Source: Amphirosellinia nigrospora
Lineage: Eukaryota; Ascomycota; Sordariomycetes; Xylariales; Xylariaceae
Length of the DNA stretch: 64,000 bases
Direction of reading: 5' to 3'
NCBI GenBank assembly: GCA_004123355.1
Contig: SCHM01000004.1
Span: forward strand, 806,001 to 870,000
This document shows positions 1-9,847 of this stretch, piece after piece (within the stretch, counting starts at the first letter, position 1; each line of letters opens with the position of its first letter). Made by a program: the position numbers and the translations under genes. The notes beneath the pieces were generated by a model. That model was not told where the DNA came from. It did not search any database and saw only the letters and a program-made list of their open reading frames with translations.

Positions 1-1542
1 TGCCACTGCGGATGTTCATGTGACCTTGCACGAAATGTTGTAGGCTACGTTGCCATCACATCGCGATTCTTGTTGGTTATTTTCGTTCAGCTCACAACTC
101 TCGTTCTCCCCATTTAGCTCATGGATTGCTGGGCAAAGGACGGCCACATCAGCATGATTGGTACGATGAGAACAGCTGACAGTTTACACTGTGAATCGGT
201 ATCAGATGTGTCCTATTAATGCATTAGCTGACTGCCGATATCTTGGACGGCATGGTGTCAGCATTGGGCTGCAACTTGAACTAGGCTTGGTGGTGATAAG
301 ATGAAGTCGAGAAGATTGATTGATTGGGGTCTAGTCAGGCGTCAACTTCGATCCCAATCCTTCGGAACTTGCCGAAACAGCTAGATGGTAGCCACGGCAA
401 AGGGCTGACATGACAGTGACGCGAGGAGACGTCTGGGGAATCATCAGCCGACTCGAGTGTTGCAGGTTCGGTAGTTGGAAAGGATATTGGTTGATCTACT
501 GTGGTAGGCAGGAAGCCATCGTTGGGCAACTCCAATACTTTCGGGGTGACATCGTCCTACCTGCTATGACGTACGAATACCACATCAGTAGCTCTGGGAG
601 AGATGTAGAAATGCTGCTGGCAAAGGTTTAGTGGTTGAGGAGTCGAGAAGCCTGTGACGATGGACCCCACCTTACTTTCTAGAAGAAATCTCTGGAATGG
701 CGTAACATAGCTAGGACAGACGAAACGTGGGGCAAACAGGTGGGGTTGCATGAGCCAAAGTCTCTCCCCTGTTTTGTATCAGTACCGTAGGTACCTCTGC
801 ACCGCAGACAGACCGCTAGCGCCTAGGGGCACTGGGAGACGATCACTCTGTAAATTAGGATTATGTGTAATGATAGAGTACTATTATAATGAAGCTATAA
901 GGACTATCTAAGTACTACATTATTCTCTTTGTTAGAATAATGTCTGGATTCCTGTGACCGTTTGCTGTTCGGCATCATTTTCAGTCATAGGTCACATAGG
1001 GCTACACCGGGGCCCAGGGCATAGGGCATAGGCACCGGGCGTAGGAGGGCACCGGGCGTAGCTAGCACTGCAATGCAACTAGACTGCAACCTTCAACGTC
1101 TAACCTCTACCTAGTATAATGATCAAGCCAGCAATTAGTTTTCATGCGTCTAATATAAGATGGTTGTTGTAATTCTCTTTTAAATAGAAATATTAGGTAG
1201 TCAGAAAATACCTAACAGTCCCAACTTCGTGGCAATCACCGTGATCGTCTCCTGGGGCTCCCTCGCGCTAGTGTAGCCAATGGAGTGCTGCATTTCCCGT
1301 ATTTCCAATAACATCGCTCCCTTCCAAGTTATAGATACAGTCGATACATTCAGTGTGCTTCCATCGGCCCTAAATGAGTCCCTCTTCTACCTGTCTCGAG
1401 GTACTCCTTCGTTACTGAGAAGCTCCAACTCACGACCACAACACTTTGTTGCACTCACAAGACGTCTGCTTTTCCCTAAGCCGACGACACCTTCGCTAGC
1501 TCGCTACCACGCAGTCCTACGCGGTTTCATCACGCTGTCACC
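1..1542. other. Gene-free left flank, upstream of the DPP III gene
   Basis: No coding frame here has a recognisable protein; the short open frames (up to about 73 codons) lack family motifs and intron structure. Positions 840-960 and 1080-1250 are A/T-rich. A small GC-rich direct repeat sits at 1032-1061. The right end, next to the start codon at 1543, should hold the promoter and 5' leader of the peptidase gene. Confidence 0.5.
1032..1061. repeat. Short direct repeat, 13-bp unit, two copies
   Basis: The unit GCACCGGGCGTAG occurs at 1032-1044 and again at 1049-1061, a period of 17 bp, just after two GGGCATA words. It lies in noncoding DNA. No function is implied; it looks like a small local duplication. 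Confidence 0.7.
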
Positions 1543-3836
1543 ATGGATGCCCAGGATCTGAAGCATTATCTCGCGGATGCACCCCTAGCGTTGTGAGATT
1601 AGAAATCGAGAAGCATTTTGATCCATTGAGTGACAAGCAGAAACGCTACACCCACTTCATCAGCAGGTTAGTCGGCCCTGTGTTCCGGAGTTATGTCACG
1701 TTAAGCATGGCTAACCGTCGGCGAATGCAGGGCTTCGTTTGAAGGTTGCCGAGTGGTGTTGAGGCAGATTCACCCGAGTCGGAGCCAATAGTGAGCAGGC
1801 GTTCAGCTTGACAATACTACTCTGTCAGATTATTGACCGTGGCTTATTGACTTCATTCTCGCCCTGCATAGTCGTCGGTGGAGATTGGAAGGCCTGCATC
1901 CAAGGCTGGTGTTTCGGACGAGGATTTGGATCACTTTTTCAACTATGCCGCCCAATTCCTCGGAAACAACGCAATTACAAGAGTTTCGGTGACGCCAAGT
2001 TCATCCGAGATGCCCCGAGTCTGCATTTGCCCGCTGGCTGCGACGTCCCCAGAGTCACAAAAGTTCTACCAGGCTACTGCCGGAACCATATTCTCTGGCC
2101 ATAAGCCCCGGCTTATTGCATCTGGGCTATCCTGACCAGGGTCACATGACGACATATTATCCAATTCCCTGATATTACCAATCTGAATTGAGGCAGTCTC
2201 GGCCTGGATGGAGAAGAAGGGATTGCTCCCAGAAAATACACGACTAGTGAAGACAAAGGCGGCACATTCCAGATCTTGATTGCCTCGGGCAATACTGCTG
2301 TTCCTGTGAAGGAGGCGATGCCGGAAACGAAACTGAATTCAAGGTTGAAGTGGCGTCTTGGCTGGGAAGACAATTAAGTTAGTTTACGGCGATTACTCCA
2401 AGGAAATGGCTGCTGTCGCCGCCAACACGAAGAGGGCGGCGGAGAACGGAGATAATCAAAACCAACAAAAGATGTACGACGCATACACCAAGTCGTTCAC
2501 TGACGGCTCGCTCCTGGCCTTCAAAGATAGCCAGAGGTTTTGGATTCGGGACAAAGGCCCCATGGTTGAATCCAATATCGGGTTCATCGAAACGTACAGA
2601 GATCCCGCTGGCATCCGAGGCGAGTGGGAAGGTTTCGCCGCCGTTGTGAACCTTGAGCGTACACGAGCATTCGGAGCCCTCGTCAATGCCGCACCATCCT
2701 TGATTCCCCTCTTACCCTGGAGTAAAGATTTCGAGAAGGACAAGTTCCTATCTCCCGATTTTACCTCCTTGGAAGTACTCACTTTTGCGGGCTCGGGGAT
2801 ACCTGCTGGCATTAACATCCCGAACTACGATGACATTCGACAGACCGAGGGTTTTAAGAATGTGTCGCTAGGCAACGTGTTGAGTGCAAAAGCTCCAAAT
2901 GAAAAGATCCCATTCATCGCCGAAAATGATCTCGAGGTGTATCAAAAGTATCGTGATGGCGCGTTTGAGGTGCAGGTTGGCCTGCATGAGCTTACAGGCC
3001 ACGGATGTGGAAAGTTGCTCCAAGAAACGTCACCAGGGACATTTAACTTCGACAAAGAAAATCCGCCCATCTCCCCCCTTACAGATAAGCCTGTCACTAC
3101 ATGGTACAAGCCAGGTCAAACTTGGGGGTCGGTCTTCGGGAGCCTAGCTGGTGCATACGAGGGTAAGTGATATCTCGAGAATAGTCAGCCCATGTTCGCG
3201 AAACGACAAGGCTAATCCCGATTACGTAGAGTGTCGTGCCGAGCTCGTCGCCATGTTTCTGAGCTGCGAGTTCCCCGTCCTCAAGATCTTTGGCTACGGT
3301 GATGGATCATTTGACATCGATGGCGAAGCGGGCGATGTGCTATACGCGTCTTATCTCAGCATGGCGCGTGCCGGCCTCGTCTCCCTGGAGATGTGGGATC
3401 CCAAGAGCCGAAAATGGGGCCAGCCGCATTCTCAGGCGCGCTTCAGCATCTTGCAGTGTTTCCTGCAAGCAGGCGAGGGCTTTTGCAAGCTCGACTACCA
3501 AGGCGACGACCTCAAGGGTGCCGTCATTAAGCTCGATCGCTCCAAGATCCCCACGGTCGGCCGCAAGGCCGTCGGCGAGTATCTGCAGAAGCTACACATA
3601 TATAAGTCGACGGCCGACGTCGACGCTGGCACAAAATTCTTTGGTGACATGACAAATGTTGACCCGAGTTTTGGGGCAAAAAGGTACGCGATGAGGTGCT
3701 TGCGAACAAACAACCTCGGAAGGTGTTCGTCCAAGCCAACACATACCTCGATGAAGCTACTGGCAAGGTTACCCTGAAACATTACGATGCTACGCCCGCC
3801 GGCATGATTCAGAGCTGGGCTGAACGCCAGATTTGA
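1543..3836 (+). CDS. Dipeptidyl peptidase III (zinc metallopeptidase, M49), frame-broken
   Basis: Cytosolic M49 exopeptidase that removes dipeptides from peptide N-termini. The zinc signature HELTGH is encoded near 2986-3003, and the second zinc motif EECRAE spans the intron at 3163-3229 (GTAAGT donor). The N-terminus reads MDAQDLKHYLADA; a 64-bp intron lies at 1667-1730, with a possible short one near 1791-1828. Total length fits the family's roughly 700 residues. The first 800 bp are interrupted by at least six frame changes (near 1583, 1772, 1890-1905, 1968, 2008, 2080-2200), while 2358-3162 reads cleanly. Another break near 3662 loses one C before a GAG codon. The corrected C-terminus ends SWAERQI at the TGA 3834-3836. 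Family assignment is firm. Whether the breaks are sequencing errors or real is inference; the intact catalytic half and the same error type in neighbours favour errors. Confidence 0.9.
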
Positions 3837-4370
3837 CATCAACTCCGGCATCTCAGGCAAGGCACTTGTTGTAGATGTATCTATTATGTCTACGTCCCAT
3901 GGTCCGTATTCCTAGCTCAGGATGTCTGATGGATGGGTTTCAAGAACCGAGACTCTCGAGGAAAACGGCCTTGGTTATTAGCCAATCTCTGCAACTTTCA
4001 AATCTAGTGAAATAGAGCTGAGTGGGCATTACACGTTCTCTTCCATGTGTTTTGGCCTGTAATAGTCCAAGTGATATATGAAAAAAGAAAACATTAGCCG
4101 CAGCCGCGACTTCCGCTTCTCTCTAGGCCTTTGACCCCTGGATAACAACCAAGTTTGAGATCACCATCGCAATGCCTTTGTAGTCTTTTTTATTGACTAA
4201 AAACCTCAATTACAGACGCCAGAATCAATGTGACCGATGCCTTAACATCCGGATGCAATTGGCAGAGCCAGCCCAGTTTCCGCGATTCGCCATCCGCAAT
4301 CTGTCAGTGTTTTTCCCTCTAAAGCATCATCATAACGACCGAGAAAGCCCCATTTCGTCGTTAGGTAGGT
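3837..4370. other. Convergent spacer between the DPP III and eL6 genes
   Basis: It should contain the 3' untranslated regions and terminators of both flanking genes, which point towards each other. A/T-rich stretches are present near 4075-4095 and 4185-4200. No gene or repeat was recognised. Confidence 0.5.
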
Positions 4371-5272
4371 TTACCACTTCATCTCGTGGGGTTTGTCGCC
4401 CTTTCGTAGGCTGAATGAGCTGGCGAGGTAGCTGGCAAGCATGTCTACCTTCTTGATGTGGCGATCAGAGCCCTTATCGATGGTCTTCTGGTCCGCCGCT
4501 CGGCTGCTGCTGAGCTCCTTTTTCTGTAATCACATGTACGTTAGCTCTTGCACCTAGATAATTGGTGTGCTCCTATTTTCCGTACCTGTGGCTTCTCGCC
4601 CTGCTTGAAGAAGGCTTCCTCGCTGGCCTGATCCTTGGTGGTATCACGGGCGAAGTATTTGGGTTCCGCAACCTCGTCGATCTTGGCCTGGTCGATACCA
4701 GCAAGATCGATCTTCTGGGAGGTGGCGATGACGTATCGGGAGTTGACGCGTCTCAGGGGGACACCGTTGATCTTGAAGGGGCCGGTGACGAGGAGAACGC
4801 CCTGGTCGAGAGTCTTGAGGAGCACGACGCGCTTGCCTCGGAACCGACCAGCCAGCAGGATAAGAATGGTACCGGGGGTGAGAGAGTCACGGGGAGCCCA
4901 GGGCGAAGAGTCTTGCGGACCTGTAGTAACCTCGTCAGCTTCCTATCCCAGAACCTAGATGCTTTGGCCTCTCGTCTCTGCCGCCATCACATGCAATCCG
5001 ATATAGGAACTCTTGTGCATTTTCGCTTTCCCAAAGCATATCCTCTCAGACCTCGCCAATTCAGGCTCAAAAAGGCGCACAGAGCCGTGATCTCGCGGAT
5101 TTCAAGGCACAGGTCGGCACGGGGCAGAGTGCATCGCCATCGAATCGGTGCAACTCACCTTCTTGGGCTTCGGCTCATCCGTAGCAGGGTACCATTTCTG
5201 GGCCTTCTGGGAATGGTGAGGGACCTCCCGGGTCGACTTTCCGAACTTCTTCTGTGTGCTCGGCTGCGACAT
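4371..5272 (-). CDS. RPL6: 60S ribosomal protein eL6 (L6)
   Basis: Structural protein of the large cytosolic ribosomal subunit. Exon 1 (5272-5159) starts [20 protein letters not shown]. Exon 2 (4920-4586) holds the L6 core with [20 protein letters not shown] and the following [14 protein letters not shown]. Exon 3 (4523-4371) ends [13 protein letters not shown] with TAA at 4373-4371. The first intron is long for this genome (238 bp, 4921-5158) and the second is 62 bp; long first introns are common in fungal ribosomal protein genes. One frame change lies at about 4899-4904, where the minus strand reads CGCCCTGGG and one more C or T restores the conserved reading. It is divergently arranged with the Rpn13 gene. 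Identification is secure. Confidence 0.94.
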
Positions 5273-5822
5273 CGTGACTGTGGTCGGGGGTGGTTGGTTA
5301 GTAAAAGGGAATCAGCGGGCGGTTGGTGATGTCGGACAGTCGGAATAGTCAGTCGGATTCCCTTTGCGCAAAAATGGAAGATTAGTTTTTGGTGGGTTTA
5401 CCGAGCCCTGTGGGTGCCACATGATTATCGGGCGTATCTCTGCGTCGTGTGGCTTGGCCCCGCCTTCAGCCACGGGTAAATGGGTACGGAGGTACATCTA
5501 ACACTTTATGGTTAGGGATCCACATGCACACTACCTAGAGGGGCTCTACCTCTTATGTACCTAGGTACATTTTGATGGGGCAAGGCAGGCAAGCACCAAG
5601 GTTAGGCACCCTAGATAGGTACCTATAGGTATAGAGAGGTACGGGTAACTAAAATAGGCATATATATTAGTGACGAAGCTCACCTCACCTAGGCTGTAGC
5701 CTCGCAACTAAAAGGCGTGCAACTACTCCCCATCTTCAACCTGCCAAACAACTACGAAAGATACCGTTAAGAAGAAAACCACTGTTCGCTTCTTAGCAGC
5801 ATATCCCCCCAATTCGCCTGAC
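5273..5822. promoter_or_regulatory. Divergent promoter region eL6 / RPN13
   Basis: Five hundred and fifty base pairs between two head-to-head genes, so it must hold both promoters. It contains two perfect palindromes built around AGGTACCT or its complement form: ATGTACCTAGGTACAT at 5555-5570 and ATAGGTACCTAT at 5615-5626. An A/T-rich tract (near 5650-5670) lies nearer to RPN13. A promoter role is inferred from position only. Confidence 0.5.
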
Positions 5823-7337
5823 ATGGCATCCATAACGCCTCTAATAACTTTCAAGGCGGGCAAATGCGACGTCGATGTCTGTCCCCAAGAGCCAGCCCTT
5901 CTCGCCATCGACACCCGTGCTAACATTGGCCTAGACTTCGCAAAAACCGTACAAGGTCTCACCCCAGCCGGAGCAGGGCTACATATATCTATACAACGAG
6001 GATGGTATGCATTGCTTGACACTGAGCTCGTCATCCTGGCCATCCTAGACTTCTGCCGCAATACTAATTACACACCAGATCTAATCCATTTCTGCTGGCG
6101 GGAACGATCTGCCCCCTAGATGAACCCGACTTGGATCTTGTAATGGTTCCTTCCGATGGCCACTTTGTTCCCTACGAAAACACTAACGGTCGCCCGTACA
6201 CGAATGGCCGAATCTTTGTCCTCAAATTCCTCTCGTCATCAACACGTTACGTCTTCTGGTTGCAGTCGAAAGCGCAGGGAGCTCGGGCAACCAAAACCCG
6301 AGCTACTTGAGCCCCCGTGATCGCAAGATCGGGGAGATCGTCGATTCCCTGTTACAAGGCGACGATGTCGATGTGGCCCAAGAGCTCGCCAACATCAGAC
6401 TTAATGACGACAGACATGACGATGGCGATGCGACCATGGAAGATGCCCAAGACCACCGAGACTCAAACGAGCCTCACGGCGGTAGTGGCGGCGCCGGTGC
6501 TGATGCTACGGGTGGTGATATACGGGAGGAGGGTGAAGATGCTCGGGAAGGCGGGGCAGACGGGGCCAGAGCGTAGGTGATTCATCCATTCACACAACTC
6601 TATAGCGTATTGGGAGGGGGCAAGGCGCGCGCAAGACATAGCAATTTGTCTACCAAAAAAAGAACGCAAAGGAGAGCATGTCTTTATTTGTGTCCGAGCT
6701 ACCGTGTACGACTAGAGATTCTCAATGGGAACCACAACTATTTCTCGCGTCCTTGTTGCCCGCCTATATGCCTATTCGAACCACGGCGCTAACAGGATGT
6801 TAGTGCCGCTTCTGGGGTTCCTGATGCTGCCACAGCAGTGAGGAACTTTCTTGACTCCTTAAAGGGAGGTGGTCAAGCAGTGCCGAGCCAGGGAGAGGGC
6901 AAACTCTACCCACTCCTGTCGGACCTCCTCACACCACCCACGACTGTGCCGTGGGCGCGGACCGCAACAGAAGAGCAGATAGATTATCTCTTGAGTTTCC
7001 TTCCACCCGCAGTTGTGGTGCTCTCACAACAGAGCGACCATGGGGACAGCACGGCCGAACCAACCGCCGACGCAGTTGAGGCTGCCAAAGCCGCCATGAG
7101 TCTCGGCCAGAAGAAAGCTCTGATCGAGAAAGTGTTACGAAGCCGCAATTCCATCAAAGTCTGACTAGTCTTACCATGGCCCTTCGAGATGGTGGCTTAC
7201 CTACGGTGGCTGATGCGTTGTCCATCAAGGTTGCTAATGGTGGATACATGAGAGGGAGCCAGATGCCGCTGGGAGGTGGAGAGGCGGTCGAGGCTTTCGT
7301 TGAAGGAGTTAAAAAGACAGTACAAGAAAAGGAGTAG
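5823..7337 (+). CDS. RPN13: 26S proteasome ubiquitin receptor Rpn13 (ADRM1 family), frame-broken
   Basis: Regulatory-particle subunit that binds ubiquitin through an N-terminal Pru domain and the deubiquitinase UCH37 through a C-terminal DEUBAD domain. The Pru half is spread over 5823-5876, 5935-6004 and 6079 onwards, with GYIYLYNEDDLIHFCWRERS assembled across the intron at 6005-6078. A Gly/Asp/Glu-rich linker follows. The DEUBAD half lies after 6796 with LLSFLPPAVVVLSQQ and ends VKKTVQEKE at the stop 7335-7337. Visible breaks: one C missing at about 6112-6116 (SAPLDEP reads into TAG), one near 6260-6290, and one C missing near 7143-7145 (RSPQFHQSL). The first intron (5877-5934) has an atypical GTCTGT donor but a good CTAAC-TAG 3' end. 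The phase across the intron at about 6573-6795 does not match as written, so another indel or a different splice site is likely there. Confidence 0.9.
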
Positions 7338-8093
7338 ACGATAGCAATGTTGTTGGCACATTTACGGAGATAGTATACTAATGGTACGATTTCATATGAG
7401 GTAGTGCTCATCTAGATGTCTGATTTCAGCCTTGCTGATGTCCAGACTATCTACCTTGCGACCGCAGGATCTGCGATGATGACTGGTGACTAGGTCAACT
7501 TTGATTTGGTGTATTATGGTGGATCCCGTGAGGTCTCTACGATCGTCTCTCAGGTGTTATAATTGTCCTGTAAATGGCAAGCCGAAGACAACATTATCTG
7601 CTCTCGTGATCTGAAAATGTAAATTGAGTCATGATGGTGCTGCTTAGAGTATGTTAAGGTATTTGGTTGTACCCATGCCCCATAAAGTATGCGAGAGACG
7701 AACACGATAAATGCAAGTGCTCAATAGTATTAAAATATTACTCAACAAGGAGTCAAAGAATGGTATCTTCCCAAAACTAATGTGTGTGTTCCAGCCCGGA
7801 TTTCCTTCCAAGGGGCATTTCTTAATCTTCGCTTCCCATCCCTTCTTCTTACGCCAGAACTCCCTCCCGCTAAGGCGGCACAAGCGGCAACACAAAACCC
7901 TCAGTGTAGATACATAGCGCAACCGATACTCCCGCTATGAGGTTATGGCACGATGATGAACTTTGAAAAAAAAAAAAACATCTAAACCCAATAAACACCT
8001 AGAACCCGGCAACTTAACCAACTGGTGGCCTGGAGTAGAAGAAGAAGCCGAAGAAGCACCTATGAATGAAAAACGAAGTTCGCCAGAAAAATT
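7338..8093. other. Convergent spacer RPN13 / 143-residue unknown gene
   Basis: Region between two genes pointing at each other. It should carry both 3' untranslated regions. It contains a 12-A run near 7966-7978 and A/T-rich DNA around 7720-7745. The open frames at 7644-7922 on the two strands have no family features and I do not consider them genes. Confidence 0.5.
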
Positions 8094-8718
8094 TTAGTAC
8101 CATTGCAGCTTCCGCCTCCATAGCTCGTCTTCTTCCGCTATCCTCGCGCGGCGGGCATCCTCCATGATCTCTTCCTCGGTGCGTGCGCGGAGCGGAGATT
8201 CACAACCTCGGAGCCCGATGAATCGCCCGATCTTGCGCCGCTTCTCCTCTAGCGGCATATCTGAGGACCACTATGGAGATACACGTTAGTAAAAAGTTTT
8301 TTTGTTTTGTTTTGTCTTGCTTTGCCTTGTTACACTGGACGGGGCAGCTGTGATCAGGGGTAGACAGGGAGTTTGGCGAGCGTAAGAGGGAGGGAGGGAG
8401 AGAGAAAATAAAGGGAGGGAAGGGAAGGGAAGGGAAGAAGAAAAAGGGCTGGTAATTACTTACATTGATGGGACACGGGTAGTGAAATGTGTATCGACAC
8501 GGCGTCCGTTGGTGGTAGAAATGCGCGAGCTCCTCGAGCTGCGCGTCCGTCAGGAGCCAGAAGTTCAGCAGCGTCCCGGGAAACGCGGGGTGCACGTCAC
8601 CCGTCGTAAGTTGCACCAGCGGTGCCAACGGCAGCGCCATCTGCTCTAGCTTTTGCTTGAAGGCGGCGTTGCTGGCGGCCCGCCGCTCGCTGAATAGGTT
8701 CTGCGCTTGGTTTTCCAT
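8094..8718 (-). CDS. Conserved-looking small protein of unknown function (143 aa)
   Basis: Two exons, 8718-8464 (85 codons) and 8270-8094 (58 codons plus stop), joined across a 193-bp intron with a GTAAGT donor and TAG acceptor, give one uninterrupted frame. It begins MENQAQNLFSERRAA and contains a hydrophobic, proline-rich middle with HPAFPGTLLNFWLLTDAQL and HFYHQRTPCRYTFHYPCP. The second exon starts WSSDMPLEEKRRKIGRFIGL and ends in a charged, probably helical tail (EEEIMEDARRARIAEEDELW) finishing LQWY. There is no signal peptide or clear membrane segment. I do not recognise a named family; I infer a real gene from the clean splice, codon-like texture and plausible amino acid composition. 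It is one of only four genes here without a visible frame break. Confidence 0.8.
8271..8463 (-). repeat. Pyrimidine-rich, low-complexity intron
   Basis: The plus strand of this intron carries GGGA/GGGAA runs at 8386-8440 and a TTTTG-like pentamer run at about 8298-8330. In the sense of the host gene this is a long C/T tract upstream of the 3' splice site. Such GGGAA arrays can adopt triplex or quadruplex structures in principle; whether this one does is not known. Confidence 0.6.
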
Positions 8719-9847
8719 TCGCGGTTGAATTGACGGAACTCGTATCTTCGGGTATGGTGACTAGCTACGTGGGCAGTCTTAACGACGTGTTGTTGTAAGT
8801 GTAAGTTGAGGCCGGGGTTTATATCTCTTCCTCTTGCGGTTCCTGAGTGAGGTTTCTCGGAAGAATGTGTTGGCTTTGTTCGCTTGATGCCTGTGGTCTC
8901 GCTACGAAGTGAAAAAAAAAAAATCAAAAAAATCGCTCCCTGTGTTAAAAATGAAGACAGCAGAAGGCTTAATATGAACACCCAAGTCGTGTTTGTGTTT
9001 TAAGCGAGGGAGGGTTTCTCTCTTTATCGTGAGTCAGACTTGCGACGTCAGTTGTCAAGCCGCCAGCAGCTACAGAATAAAATGGAGGAACAAGAAATAA
9101 ACGCGAAGAGAAGCAACAAATGAGACGGGGTCCCCCTTTTATAACGGTGGGAAGGAGCGCTTGGAATTTATGATAACTATGGTCGTTGGGCTATGAGACT
9201 AAAGGGGGAGCAACCAAAAATCAAGAAAACGTAGCTCGGGAAATAGCTAGGCGGTTGTGCTTCCCTTCTTGTACGTGCCGGATCTCTTGTGGTGGTTTTT
9301 CTTTGTTTGGGACAGGCCGTGAAGGAAGAATCCTTATTAAAAACATCGCGAGGCCCGCCTTTGTCACTTCCAGGCCTTTTTTTCGACGTGTAAATGACCT
9401 TTTGGACGGACGTGTTCGGGCCTTGTCTAGGACATTGGCCTTCTTTCACAACCTTGTGAATCTGAGAGAAACAACCCCAAAGGCACAGACGATACACCCA
9501 GAGACTAGACTACGGATCGGGAAGAACTATCGCGATAGTCCTTTATGTTCTTTTTGTCTCCGTCTTTTGATTCTTGCCGGGTTGATTGTGTTAATAACGA
9601 TATGTCCTGTACCAAGACAATGAACCGAGTCTATAATTATCATTTTAATATTACATGTCTAATTACTTGTTAATCCGATGTTCTTTCGCGTATAATCTAG
9701 CAATTACCATCTGCCCCGGCCTCTCATCAGAGCGGCCCTTTCGCGCATAGGTCTCATTGGTTCTGGATAGGTTGGTATGAAAAAAATAGAACCATCAGGT
9801 GACATGTGCATCCTTATAGTCAGTGTGATGAGATGAATACTCTCCGC
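8719..9847. other. Spacer: promoter of the 143-residue gene and 3' end of ORC3
   Basis: Both neighbours are on the minus strand, so the left part should hold the promoter of the small gene and the right part the ORC3 terminator. There is an A-rich run near 8911-8930. An open frame at 9186-9623 (+) of 145 codons and an overlapping one on the other strand have no recognisable motif, and I leave them uncalled. Confidence 0.45.

Noticed and set aside
1543-2350. RIP-driven pseudogenisation of the DPP III gene
   Set aside because: The lesions are insertions or deletions of single bases; there is no excess of C-to-T stop codons, and unrelated single-copy genes show the same lesion type.
9186-9623. 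145-codon open frame as a gene
   Set aside because: An overlapping frame of similar size exists on the other strand, and neither has recognisable motifs or clear splice structure.
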